NCBI GenBank assembly: GCA_045648165.1 | Contig: JAZRNL010000043.1 | Coordinates: 1 to 39,460 of the forward strand | Direction of reading: 5' to 3' | DNA from: RGIG9115 sp045648165 | GTDB taxonomy: Bacteria > Bacillota > Clostridia > UBA1381 | Length of the DNA: 39,460 nucleotides | Shown: piece by piece, positions 24,778 to 32,916 of the stretch | How the letters are laid out: the number at the start of each line of letters is the position of its first letter | Numbering within the stretch: the stretch's first letter is position 1 | Translations under genes and position numbers: made by a program | Notes under the pieces: model-generated | Databases searched by the model: none | Seen by the model: only the letters and a program-made list of their open reading frames with translations | Told to the model about the DNA's origin: nothing

Positions 24778-26019
24778 ATGAATATATTATTTTTGTCTTT
24801 AACGTCGTATGATTCTGTAAATCAACGTAATATTTATACTGACTTAATCCGAAATTTCGTGGGCGAAGGTCATAAATTGTATGCCGTTTGTCCTTCACAA
24901 AAAAGGTTAAATAGTCCTACAACGCTTATAACCGAGGATAATGCATACATATTAAAGGTGAAAACCGGTAATATAACGAAAGTTGGAATTATTGAAAAAG
25001 GCATATCCACTCTTCTCATATGTTATCAGTTTATCGGAGCAATAAAAAAATATTTTAAAGATGTGAAATTTGACCTTATCTTGTATCCTACTCCTCCTAT
25101 AACCTTGGCCGGCGTGGTAAAGTACTTTAAAAAACGTGATAATGCAAAAACATATCTTTTGTTAAAAGACATCTTCCCCCAAAATGCAGTTGATATCGGG
25201 ATGATGACTAAAAAAGGTCCTAAATCTGTTATTTATAAGATGTTTAGAAAAAAAGAAGAAGAGCTATACAGGGTTTCTGATTTTATAGGGTGTATGAGCA
25301 AGGCTAATGTGGATTATGTTTTAAATCATAACCCGTGGATTAGCCCCCAAAAAGTGCATATTAATCCTAACAGTATAGAGGTTATGGAATATACAAAGGA
25401 TTATGAGGCTATAAGGGAAATAAATGAGAAATATAACATCCCTGAAAGTGCAACTACATTTATTTACGGTGGAAATCTTGGCAGACCTCAGGGAATACCG
25501 TTTCTTATAGAGTGCCTTAAAGCAAATGCAAATAAAGCCGACAGATTTTTTGTAATCTGCGGCGGAGGAACGGAGTATAATAAGCTTAAAGCATATATAG
25601 ATAACGAAAAGCCTTCTAATGTTCTACTGATAAAAAGGCTTCCGAAAGAAGAATATGAGGTTTTTGTAAAAGCATTTGACGTGGGACTTATATTCCTTGA
25701 CCACCGTTTTACAATTCCAAACTTCCCGTCACGGCTTCTCAGTTATATGCAAAGCCGAATGCCGGTTCTTGCCTGCACAGATCCTAATACAGACATAGGG
25801 GAGGTTATAACGGAAGGCGGATTTGGCTGGTGGTGCGAAAGCAACGACGCTGAAAAATTTACTCAGGCGGTAGACCTTGCAGTTAAAGAAAACCTTGAAG
25901 AGATTGGTGACTGCGGGTATGAATATCTCAAAGAACACTACACTGCTAAGCAGGGTGCAGACATTATATGTAAATATGTAGAAAATGAAGCGGTGTCGGT
26001 ACAATCTGTGCGGAGTTGA
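24778..26019 (+). CDS. Glycosyltransferase, family 4-like
   Basis: A 413-residue GT-B enzyme. The N-terminal domain (MNILFLSLTSYDSVNQRN, YLLLKDIFPQNAVDIGM) resembles WbuB-type transferases. The C-terminal domain starts near 220 with FIYGGNLGRPQGIPFLIECL, and the donor-binding region has FPSRLLSYMQSRMPVLACTDPNTDIGE. It would extend the lipid-linked sugar made by the phosphoglycosyl transferase of the opposite arm. It is probably a retaining enzyme acting on the inner membrane face. The ribosome site CGTGAGG lies before the ATG, at the end of the preceding gene. Donor and acceptor are unknown. Confidence 0.88.
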   Translation: MNILFLSLTSYDSVNQRNIYTDLIRNFVGEGHKLYAVCPSQKRLNSPTTLITEDNAYILKVKTGNITKVGIIEKGISTLLICYQFIGAIKKYFKDVKFDLILYPTPPITLAGVVKYFKKRDNAKTYLLLKDIFPQNAVDIGMMTKKGPKSVIYKMFRKKEEELYRVSDFIGCMSKANVDYVLNHNPWISPQKVHINPNSIEVMEYTKDYEAIREINEKYNIPESATTFIYGGNLGRPQGIPFLIECLKANANKADRFFVICGGGTEYNKLKAYIDNEKPSNVLLIKRLPKEEYEVFVKAFDVGLIFLDHRFTIPNFPSRLLSYMQSRMPVLACTDPNTDIGEVITEGGFGWWCESNDAEKFTQAVDLAVKENLEEIGDCGYEYLKEHYTAKQGADIICKYVENEAVSVQSVRS

Positions 26020-26091
26020 TCAAATGATAAGATTATGTAATATGTTTGTCTGTTAAGTGATATGATTTATAGTGGGGAATAATGAATTAAT

Positions 26092-27105
26092 ATGCATGCA
26101 AAAAAACAATTTTCTGAAGTTATGAGCACCTGTAGTATTATAAGTGCTGTTTTGGTGGTTTTTATTCATACATATAACATTGGATTATACCGGAATGTTT
26201 CAAATTCAATGATATATTGGGTTGAAGAATTTATTTCACAATTTATTTCAAGAGGAGCTGTGCCTTTCTTTTTTATTTCAAGTGCGTTCTTTTTGTATAG
26301 CAGCAACAAAGATGTCTCAGCAATATACAGTTCCAGATTCAAAAGCCTTGGGATTCCTTATTTGTTGTGGAATACAGTTTATATGGTTATTTTTGGTATT
26401 TTACACCATTTATCTTTAACTGATTCCGGAATGGATGAAATAACATTGGGTAATCTATTTAATGGAATTTTTTTGCATAAATACAATTATTCATATTGGT
26501 TTATGAGGAATTTGATTATCTTTACATTACTTTACCCTCTTATAAGGTTAATTATCAGTCGCAGTAAAGTTATTGCAATATCTATTGGTGTTGTTTTTGC
26601 GGCGCTTGTTATGATAATGCCTTCAAAAGAAAGTGGAACAGAATCGTTTATATACTATTATTTAGGTGCTATTATAGGATTTTACTACAGTGAAAGTACG
26701 GAAAAGCTTGTGGTAATGTCTATGAAGAAAAAAATAATATTGCTTATGGTATTTCTTGCAATATCGATATTATCTTTCATTGCAACTAATGTGTACAAAT
26801 TTGAGTTATCCTTTATAAGAAATCTTATGATGGTATTATTTTTATTTTTTGCAGTAAGTACATTTAATATCCGAATAAAAGGAATACTCTGTGGATTATC
26901 ATTTATGATATATTCTTTGCATCCCATTGTATTGGAAATGATTGAAAAAACAATCTATATTTCTATGCCGCACACCCTTTTATGGATGGTTATTGATTAT
27001 CTGTTCGCACCTGCCATTTGTATAGGGTTGATAGCAATCATATGCGTTGTTTGGAAAAAAGTTTGCCCTTGGATTTATAAATTATTTAATGGCGGACGGA
27101 TTTGA
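26092..27105 (+). CDS. Membrane acyltransferase, acyltransferase-3 family
   Basis: A 337-residue protein with about ten hydrophobic helices. The N-terminal VLVVFIHTYNIG carries the histidine typical of the family, and ISRGAVPFFFISSAFFLY, SYWFMRNLIIFTLLYPL and a late SFMIYSLHPIVLEM complete the pattern. Such proteins add acetyl or other acyl groups to sugars of surface polymers. The ribosome site is weak (GGGGAA 13 bases upstream), and the start could differ slightly. Base composition is markedly AT-rich: the line 26521-26580 has 17 G+C in 60 bases, against 26 in 34081-34140. It closes the plus arm and is followed by a terminator. Confidence 0.88.
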   Translation: MHAKKQFSEVMSTCSIISAVLVVFIHTYNIGLYRNVSNSMIYWVEEFISQFISRGAVPFFFISSAFFLYSSNKDVSAIYSSRFKSLGIPYLLWNTVYMVIFGILHHLSLTDSGMDEITLGNLFNGIFLHKYNYSYWFMRNLIIFTLLYPLIRLIISRSKVIAISIGVVFAALVMIMPSKESGTESFIYYYLGAIIGFYYSESTEKLVVMSMKKKIILLMVFLAISILSFIATNVYKFELSFIRNLMMVLFLFFAVSTFNIRIKGILCGLSFMIYSLHPIVLEMIEKTIYISMPHTLLWMVIDYLFAPAICIGLIAIICVVWKKVCPWIYKLFNGGRI

Positions 27106-27113
27106 ATTTTGAT

Positions 27114-27135
27114 AGAAATATAAGTATTTCTTTTT
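27114..27135 (+). terminator. Terminator of the glycan plus arm
   Basis: AGAAATA (27114-27120) pairs perfectly with TATTTCT (27125-27131) around the loop taag, followed by TTTT. It lies nine bases after the acyltransferase stop codon. Confidence 0.8.
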
Positions 27136-27211
27136 ACTTTGACCGAACCTCATCATAGATACACAATGGTTAAGTGGCTCATGTGAATATGTGTCGGGTG
27201 AGTACGATTAA

Positions 27212-27250
27212 AACCGATGTAGTAGTTTTCATCTGCATCGGTTAATTTTT
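27212..27250 (+). terminator. Second intrinsic terminator, in the alcohol dehydrogenase leader
   Basis: AACCGATGTAG (27212-27222) pairs with CTGCATCGGTT (27233-27243), 11 pairs with one G-U, followed by AATTTTT. It is strong and lies only about 48 bases before the next gene, with another terminator 80 bases upstream. It could end a small RNA or act as an attenuator. Confidence 0.85.
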
Positions 27251-27297
27251 AAACAGACGGTTTGAATTATTGATTGAAAGGAAAGGTAATCAGGATT

Positions 27298-28467
27298 ATG
27301 CAGGATTTTATATATTATGCACCCACTAAGGTGATTTTTGGGAAAGACAAGCACAAAGAAGTGGGTAGAATAATAAAGGAATACGGATACGATAATATAA
27401 TGCTCCAGTATGGGAAGGGAAGTATAAAAAAATCAGGTCTTTATGATGATGTTATGAAATCCCTTTCTGAAAGTGGTATAAATGTTGTGGAAATGGGCGG
27501 AGTTGAGCCAAATCCAAAGCTTTCATTTGTAAGGGACGCGGTTAAGGCTGCAAAGGAAAACAAGGTGCAGATGATACTTGCAGTGGGCGGCGGAAGTGTG
27601 CTTGATTCTTCAAAGTATACTGCGGCAGGAGCTATGTGTGATTGCGACCCCTGGGATTTTCCCACCTGCAGGGCAGAGGTTAAAAATTCGCTTCCTGTTG
27701 GTTGCATACTTACAATTGCTGCGGCGGGCAGTGAAATGAGCTCATCGGCAGTTATAACGAATATGGAGCTTAATATGAAGCGTGGTTTTAATAGTGAGTT
27801 CAACAGATGTAAGTTTGCGATTATGAACCCGGAACTTACCTATTCTGTGAGCAAGTATCAGACTGCCTGCGGCGTGGTGGATATTATGGCTCACACAATG
27901 GAGCGCTATTTTATGCCATATGAACCCACGGATATAACCGACAGAATTGCAGAGAGTGTGCTTAAGGCTACAATTACTGCAGGTCTTATACTTATGAAAG
28001 AGCCGGATAATTACGAAGCCCGTGCCAATATGATGTGGGCATCGAGCCTTTCCCATAACGACCTTACAGGCTGCGGTCGTGAGAACTCTTTGCCTGTGCA
28101 TCAGTTGGAGCATGCCCTTAGCGGTGAGTATGATGAAATTGCTCACGGTGCAGGCCTTGCGGTGCTTTTTCCCGCTTGGGCAAAGTATATGTATAAGAAT
28201 AACGTACCTCGTTTTGCACAATTCGCTCGTAGAGTATGGGATTGCACAGAAGTTGATGATGAGGCGGCTGCAATTGCAGGTATAGAAAAAATGAGTGAGT
28301 ATTTTAAATCAATAGGTATGCCGACCTGTTTAAAGGATTTTGACCTTGATGCTTCTTGCATTCACAGGCTTGCAGAGCTTTGTACCTTTGGCAAAAAACG
28401 AACCGTTAAGAGTTATATCGAAATGGATTTTGAAGTAATAAAAGAAATATTCACAATGTGTCTTTAA
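27298..28467 (+). CDS. Iron-containing alcohol dehydrogenase (butanol dehydrogenase-like)
   Basis: A 389-residue group III dehydrogenase that reduces aldehydes to alcohols with NAD(P)H, useful in fermentative redox balance. The nucleotide-binding segment is ILAVGGGSVLDSSKYTA. Metal ligands are in VDIMAHTMERYF (Asp and His) and HQLEHALSGEYDEIAHGAGLAVLFP (two His). Its opening DFIYYAPTKVIFGK matches BdhA/YugJ-type enzymes. I chose the ATG at 27298; a GAAAGG-rich stretch lies about 10 bases upstream. No convincing promoter lies between the terminator at 27250 and the gene, so control may act through that terminator. Confidence 0.94.
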   Translation: MQDFIYYAPTKVIFGKDKHKEVGRIIKEYGYDNIMLQYGKGSIKKSGLYDDVMKSLSESGINVVEMGGVEPNPKLSFVRDAVKAAKENKVQMILAVGGGSVLDSSKYTAAGAMCDCDPWDFPTCRAEVKNSLPVGCILTIAAAGSEMSSSAVITNMELNMKRGFNSEFNRCKFAIMNPELTYSVSKYQTACGVVDIMAHTMERYFMPYEPTDITDRIAESVLKATITAGLILMKEPDNYEARANMMWASSLSHNDLTGCGRENSLPVHQLEHALSGEYDEIAHGAGLAVLFPAWAKYMYKNNVPRFAQFARRVWDCTEVDDEAAAIAGIEKMSEYFKSIGMPTCLKDFDLDASCIHRLAELCTFGKKRTVKSYIEMDFEVIKEIFTMCL

Positions 28468-28506
28468 AGAACACACTAATAAAGCTCTTTGATGTGAATT
28501 AAAATA

Positions 28507-28666
28507 AGGGGATGTTTAAATGTACAGACCGTTCAATGGCATAAAATGAAGAGAAATCCGCAAATTTGCGGATTTCTACAATAATTTATAACTTTTCACC
28601 TTTGTGGATGTTTATAAATACTACTTTAAAGCTATTGAACGGTCTGTGCATTTTTAAACATCTCCT
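28507..28666. mobile_element. MITE-like element with about 30-bp terminal inverted repeats
   Basis: The left arm 28507-28537 starts AGGGGATGTTTAAA and ends CAGACCGTTCAAT. The right arm 28634-28666, read on the other strand, starts AGGAGATGTTTAAA and ends CAGACCGTTCAAT. They differ by two substitutions and a two-base insertion. A perfect 26-base palindrome (28552-28577, half-site AGAAATCCGCAAA) sits inside, and a near copy of the end (GGATGTTTATAAA) begins near 28606. It encodes nothing. No clear target duplication is visible. The right end touches the tmcAL stop codon. It may double as a bidirectional terminator between the convergent neighbours. Confidence 0.7.
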
Positions 28667-29827
28667 TTAAATGATTATGGGAGAATTTTTAAAATCTAAT
28701 CCTGCGTAATTTTCAGGCGAGGAAAGGGCCCATATATCAGTTGCAAAAATATCTTTTTCAAACATTTTGTTATCTTCTTTATAATCTGCAGTTTTTGTTA
28801 TGATATTAAGTGATGATTTTTTCTTAATTTCCGACAGAATGGCAGTTCCTGCTTTTGTAGCTCCAAGAACCCTTGCATAGGTGGGAGCTTCTTTGCACAT
28901 TTGGGCGTCAATTCCAATCATTGACGAAAGAATAATTCGCCTTATCTTTGCTTTAGTATACCGCTTTGTAGAGCAGTAGTCTGCAATTTCTTCGATGCTT
29001 CTGCATTTTCCGGAAGCCTCGTAAATCCTATTCTCAATTCCTTCCACACATTCAAAAGAAGCTTTGAGTGCCAGAGAACCGCCGGAGCGAATAAAGTACA
29101 AAGCTGCAGTATCAAGCTCTGACAAATAATGCTTAGGCGCTTTTTCATATATTTCATACGCTCTCTGAGGCATCTGGTTTCTGATTTTGGGGTTATCTGC
29201 GTTTGCCCTTATTGCCGATGCTGACGAAAGTGCAGGCTCAAGGTTTGTACTGTTGTAATCCCCGCCCTCACGTTTGTGAGTAATGGGGGAGATGGAACTG
29301 TTTAATACAAGCAATTGCTTTATATATTCAATAGCTAAAATATTGTTTGGGCCTTTTAGAATTCCACCGGGTATATCCGAAAAAACCTGCTCTCTTGCTG
29401 ATGCATAGGGGAGACCCTCCTTCATAAGTTTTTGAAGCTTTTCTGCTTGCTCCGGAGTTTCATTTAAAAGCATTTCGGCACAATTCTTTAAAAGATTTAT
29501 GTCTCCACACTCCGAGCCAAAACTTATACTATCCACAGAGCCGAGAGAATTTAAAATACTAACTCCTCCAAAGGCAAATCTTTCAGCCGTATTCATTGCA
29601 TAGGCGCAGGGCAGTTCAATAACAAGGTCGGCACCCGAAATAAGAGCAGATTTTGCCCGGCTCCACTTATCAATGATGGCTACGTCGCCACGTTGTGTAA
29701 AGCTTCCGCTCATCACAACAACAATTGCGTCAAACTCTTTTTTTATAAGGTCAAGCTGGTACTTGTGACCATTGTGAAATGGGTTGTATTCAGCTATAAT
29801 TCCACAAACTTTTCTTTTATTTTCCAT
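28667..29827 (-). CDS. tmcAL: tRNA(Met) cytidine acetate ligase
   Basis: A 386-residue nucleotidyltransferase-like enzyme (formerly YlbM) that activates acetate with ATP and makes N4-acetylcytidine at the wobble base of elongator tRNA-Met. The HxGH nucleotide-binding motif is H18-NGH in GIIAEYNPFHNGHKY. Further hallmarks are VVMSGSFTQRGDVAIIDKWSRA and DLVIELPCAYAMNTAERFA. The ribosome site is poor. The stop codon at 28667-28669 directly abuts the MITE-like element. It is transcribed divergently from the cysteine desulfurase gene. Confidence 0.95.
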   Translation of the reverse strand: MENKRKVCGIIAEYNPFHNGHKYQLDLIKKEFDAIVVVMSGSFTQRGDVAIIDKWSRAKSALISGADLVIELPCAYAMNTAERFAFGGVSILNSLGSVDSISFGSECGDINLLKNCAEMLLNETPEQAEKLQKLMKEGLPYASAREQVFSDIPGGILKGPNNILAIEYIKQLLVLNSSISPITHKREGGDYNSTNLEPALSSASAIRANADNPKIRNQMPQRAYEIYEKAPKHYLSELDTAALYFIRSGGSLALKASFECVEGIENRIYEASGKCRSIEEIADYCSTKRYTKAKIRRIILSSMIGIDAQMCKEAPTYARVLGATKAGTAILSEIKKKSSLNIITKTADYKEDNKMFEKDIFATDIWALSSPENYAGLDFKNSPIII

Positions 29828-29846
29828 ATCTGATTTATACCTGTAA

Positions 29847-29875
29847 ATTTTATATCATACTTTCATTGTTTACAA
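29847..29875 (-). promoter_or_regulatory. Candidate promoter of tmcAL
   Basis: Read on the minus strand: -35 TTGTAA (29870-29875), a 17-base spacer and -10 TAAAAT (29847-29852). An overlapping TATAAA two bases upstream could also serve, with a 15-base spacer. Confidence 0.5.
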
Positions 29876-29885
29876 TTTATATTAT

Positions 29886-29912
29886 TATACAATAAAAAAA
29901 CCAAATTGTATA
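29886..29912. repeat. Inverted repeat between divergent promoters
   Basis: TATACAAT (29886-29893) and ATTGTATA (29905-29912) form a perfect eight-base inverted repeat with an 11-base spacer, AT-rich, between the tmcAL and desulfurase promoters. It could be an operator or only AT-rich chance. Confidence 0.35.
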
Positions 29913-29959
29913 TAATTTTTCGAAATTTCAAATAATATTTTTGTGTTTCTGAAATACTA

Positions 29960-29988
29960 TTGACATCTTAAGGAAAAATAAGTATAAT
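29960..29988 (+). promoter_or_regulatory. Consensus promoter of the cysteine desulfurase-scaffold unit
   Basis: A perfect -35 TTGACA (29960-29965), a 17-base spacer and a perfect -10 TATAAT (29983-29988). The predicted start near 29995 gives a leader of about 60 bases, which includes a five-pair hairpin with a GGAA tetraloop at 30030-30043. Confidence 0.92.
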
Positions 29989-30056
29989 ATAAAGTGATGT
30001 GCTGTGTGAATTTTCAGCATAAATTTTACCTGCCGGAAGGCAGAACGGAGACAGAT

Positions 30057-31241
30057 ATGGAGCGTAGTATATACCTTGATAATAACGCTACCACAAGAGT
30101 TAGCGAAGAAGTACTTGAGGCGATGATTCCGCATTTTGTTCAAAATTTCGGAAATGCTTCGTCCAAGTTTTATAAAGTGGGCGCAGATGCAAGAACAGTT
30201 GTTGACGATGCCCGTGAATGTGTTGCAAAATGTATTGGCGCCAAAACCAACGAAGTGTACTTCACAGGCTCAGGCTGTGAGGCGGATAACTGGGCAATTA
30301 AGGGCATAGCCTTTGCAAACAGGGGAAAGGGTAACCACATTATAACATCGGTTATAGAACACCATGCGGTGCTTAATACCTGCCATTGGCTTGAAGCTAA
30401 CGGTTTTGAGGTTACTTATCTTCCTGTTGACAGCGAGGGCAGAGTATCTCCCGAAAATGTGGAGAATGCCATAAATGAAAATACTATACTTATCAGTATA
30501 ATGACCGTTAATAACGAAATCGGAACTGTTCAGCCAATTCGTGAAATTAGCGAAATTGCAAAGAAGCATAAAGTGCTTTTCCATACCGATGCAGTTCAGG
30601 CGGCAGGTCATATGCCTATAGATGTGCAGGAAATGGGAGTGGATTTGCTTTCTATTTCTGCTCATAAGTTCCACGGGCCCAAAGGAGTAGGTGTTCTGTA
30701 TATCCGTAACGGTGTGAAGATAGACAACCTTATCCACGGCGGCGGTCAGGAAAGAGGTAAACGTGCTGCAACAGAAAATGTTGCCGGAATAGTTGGGCTT
30801 GCGAAAGCTCTTGAAATCGCAGTGAATGATATGGAAAAGAACCATACCCACTGCCAAATGCTTCAGAAAAAGCTTATTGAGGGTATTGAAAAAAATATTC
30901 CCTATACACGTCTTAACGGCTCAAGAACAAACAGAGCCTCAAGCAATATAAACTTCTCATTCAGATTTATTGAGGGTGAGTCAATACTTATGATGCTTAG
31001 TATGTATGGGATTGCCGCTTCAAGCGGAAGCGCTTGTGCATCCGGCTCTCTTGACCCTTCCCATGTTTTGCTCGCTATAGGATTGCCTCACGAAATTGCA
31101 CATGGTTCAATCCGATTCAGCGTAAGCAATGAAACAACGGAAGAGGAAATTGATTACGTGCTTGAGGTTCTCCCCGGAATTGTTCAGAGACTTCGTGAGA
31201 TGTCACCCCTTTATGAAAAGGTTATGAAAGGAATTGAATGA
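30057..31241 (+). CDS. nifS: Cysteine desulfurase, NifS/IscS type
   Basis: A 394-residue PLP enzyme that takes sulfur from cysteine for iron-sulfur clusters. The opening IYLDNNATTRVSEEV, the cofactor lysine K204 in SISAHKFHGPKGVG and the persulfide-forming cysteine C327 in SGSACASGSLDPSHVL are all present. I chose the ATG at 30057, preceded by GGAG, because upstream in-frame codons would start at or before the predicted transcription start. The IscU-type scaffold gene follows, overlapping only in spacing, so the pair forms a minimal assembly module. No IscR-like regulator is encoded beside it. Confidence 0.95.
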   Translation: MERSIYLDNNATTRVSEEVLEAMIPHFVQNFGNASSKFYKVGADARTVVDDARECVAKCIGAKTNEVYFTGSGCEADNWAIKGIAFANRGKGNHIITSVIEHHAVLNTCHWLEANGFEVTYLPVDSEGRVSPENVENAINENTILISIMTVNNEIGTVQPIREISEIAKKHKVLFHTDAVQAAGHMPIDVQEMGVDLLSISAHKFHGPKGVGVLYIRNGVKIDNLIHGGGQERGKRAATENVAGIVGLAKALEIAVNDMEKNHTHCQMLQKKLIEGIEKNIPYTRLNGSRTNRASSNINFSFRFIEGESILMMLSMYGIAASSGSACASGSLDPSHVLLAIGLPHEIAHGSIRFSVSNETTEEEIDYVLEVLPGIVQRLREMSPLYEKVMKGIE

Positions 31242-31242
31242 T

Positions 31243-31674
31243 ATGTACAGTGAAAAAGTAATGGACCATTTTGCAAACCCCCGCAACGTTGGTGAAATAG
31301 AAAATGCCAATGCAGTGGGCGAAGTAGGCAATGCAAAATGCGGCGATATAATGAAGATATATATGGATATAGAAGATGACATCATAAAAGATGTGAAGTT
31401 CAAAACATTTGGTTGCGGAGCCGCAATTGCCACAAGTTCTATGGCTACCGAAATGGTAAAGGGTAAAACCGTCGAAGAGGCGCTTGCCCTTACAAACAAG
31501 GCAGTTATGGATGCTCTTGACGGACTTCCCCCCGAAAAAATACATTGTTCAGTGCTTGCAGAAGAAGCTATAAGAAGTGCAATTGAGGATTACAATAAAA
31601 AGAGAGGTATAAAGCCTGATTCAAGCGCGTGTGATTTCTGTTGCAAGAAGTGCCACAAGCATGATGGAGAATAA
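31243..31674 (+). CDS. nifU: IscU-type iron-sulfur scaffold with cysteine-rich tail
   Basis: A 143-residue scaffold on which clusters are built from desulfurase sulfur. The three cluster cysteines are C33 (NAKCGD, with D35), C58 (FGCGAA) and C102 (IHCSVLAE). The start ATG 31243 is one base after the desulfurase stop, preceded by AAAGGA. The C-terminus is unusual: after about residue 125 it adds C130-DF-C133-C134-KK-C137-H138-K-H140, a possible extra metal site. The middle ferredoxin-like and C-terminal domains of full NifU are absent. The gene symbol follows common clostridial usage. Confidence 0.93.
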   Translation: MYSEKVMDHFANPRNVGEIENANAVGEVGNAKCGDIMKIYMDIEDDIIKDVKFKTFGCGAAIATSSMATEMVKGKTVEEALALTNKAVMDALDGLPPEKIHCSVLAEEAIRSAIEDYNKKRGIKPDSSACDFCCKKCHKHDGE

Positions 31675-31678
31675 GAAA

Positions 31679-31706
31679 GGGCGTGTAGTAATACACGCCG
31701 TTTCTT
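31679..31706 (+). terminator. Hairpin between scaffold and MFS genes, possible weak terminator
   Basis: GGCGTGTA (31680-31687) pairs with TACACGCC (31692-31699) around GTAA (eight pairs), followed by GTTTCTT. The U run is broken, so termination is probably partial and the MFS gene may be expressed by read-through. Confidence 0.55.
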
Positions 31707-31722
31707 CCATTTCGGAGGAAGT

Positions 31723-32907
31723 ATGAAATCACAAAATAAATACTATCTTACCGTTCGTATATGCAGACTTACATACCTTGTTCAGGGAATTCTCAATAAC
31801 TTTCTGCCTTTGTTATTTCTCCAATTTGTGGGAGAATTCGACTTTTCATTTAATCAGATTTCTTTTCTGATAGTGATTAATTTCGGAGTGCAAATGGCGG
31901 TAGATTACCTTAGCGCAAAATGGGTAGATTACTTCGGCTACCGAAAATGTATTATTGCAAGCCAGTTATTATCTTTTGCAGGTCTTGCAGGTCTCGGGAT
32001 TATTCCGTCGATTGTTTCTGGTCCGTACATAGGAATTATTATTTGTATTTTGTTCTATGCAATAGGTAGCGGGCTTATTGAAACCGTGGCAAGTCCTATA
32101 GTTCAGGCATGCCCCATTCCCAATAAAGACGGCGAAATGACACTTCTCCATTCAAATTACTGCTGGGGGCACGTGTTGGTAGTTATTGGTTCAAGTGTAT
32201 TTTTTGCATTGCTCGGTATTGAAAACTGGAGATTGTTAGCATTTTTATGGTCTCTCATTCCCTTTGTGGTAATGTTCTTTTTCTTCAAAGCACCTATGCT
32301 TTCCCTTGTTACCGGCGATAGTGCGGTTGGGGGCAGAGGCCTTATAAAAATGCCTGTTTTCTGGATACTAATTGTACTTATGTTCTGTTCTGGTGCTTGT
32401 GAGCAGGGAATAAGTCAGTGGATTTCCACGTTTGCAGAAGCAGGTCTTGGTATAGACAAAGCAACCGGTGATATTCTCGGTACCTGTATGTTTGCAGTCC
32501 TTATGGGCTCGTCAAGGCTTCTTTATGGAAAGTTCTGCACAAAGCTTAATCTTAAACGGTTTATGCTTTTAAGCGGCAGTTTGTGCTTTATATGCTATGT
32601 AGGTGCGGCAGTTTCTGCATCTCCTGTTGTATCTCTTATTGCCTGTATTCTCTGCGGTACAACGGTAGGTATTATGTGGCCGGGCATTTACAGTATTTCA
32701 ACAGAAACAATCAAGTACGGAGGTACGGGACTTTTTGCATATCTCGCATTTGCAGGTGACCTGGGTTGCACAGGCGGACCCGGTGTACTTGGCTTTGTAG
32801 CGGATGCTTTTTCAGGAAATCTTAAGGCAGGAATACTTGTATCGGCGGTATTTCCGGCAATTTTCGTTATAATGCTTCTGCTACTTAATAAAAAAAGTAA
32901 TAAATAA
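31723..32907 (+). CDS. Major facilitator superfamily transporter
   Basis: A 394-residue membrane protein with about twelve hydrophobic helices in two halves. The loop VDYLSAKWVDYFGYRKCIIASQL between helices 2 and 3 matches the MFS signature. The overall pattern (NFLPLLFLQF, GSGLIETVASPIVQACP) resembles the FucP-like sugar/proton symporter branch, but the substrate is not determinable. A strong CGGAGGAAG site precedes the ATG. It lies between the iron-sulfur module and rnc, with a hairpin on each side, so it may be a separately controlled gene, although no clear promoter is visible. Confidence 0.88.
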   Translation: MKSQNKYYLTVRICRLTYLVQGILNNFLPLLFLQFVGEFDFSFNQISFLIVINFGVQMAVDYLSAKWVDYFGYRKCIIASQLLSFAGLAGLGIIPSIVSGPYIGIIICILFYAIGSGLIETVASPIVQACPIPNKDGEMTLLHSNYCWGHVLVVIGSSVFFALLGIENWRLLAFLWSLIPFVVMFFFFKAPMLSLVTGDSAVGGRGLIKMPVFWILIVLMFCSGACEQGISQWISTFAEAGLGIDKATGDILGTCMFAVLMGSSRLLYGKFCTKLNLKRFMLLSGSLCFICYVGAAVSASPVVSLIACILCGTTVGIMWPGIYSISTETIKYGGTGLFAYLAFAGDLGCTGGPGVLGFVADAFSGNLKAGILVSAVFPAIFVIMLLLLNKKSNK

Positions 32908-32916
32908 TATTTGCAC

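Noticed and set aside
27441..28221. Two long antisense open frames within the alcohol dehydrogenase gene
   Set aside because: They are shadows of a well conserved dehydrogenase frame and have no supporting signals.
29994..30056. Upstream in-frame start for the cysteine desulfurase
   Set aside because: It coincides with the predicted transcription start and lacks a ribosome site; the protein family begins at the ATG at 30057.
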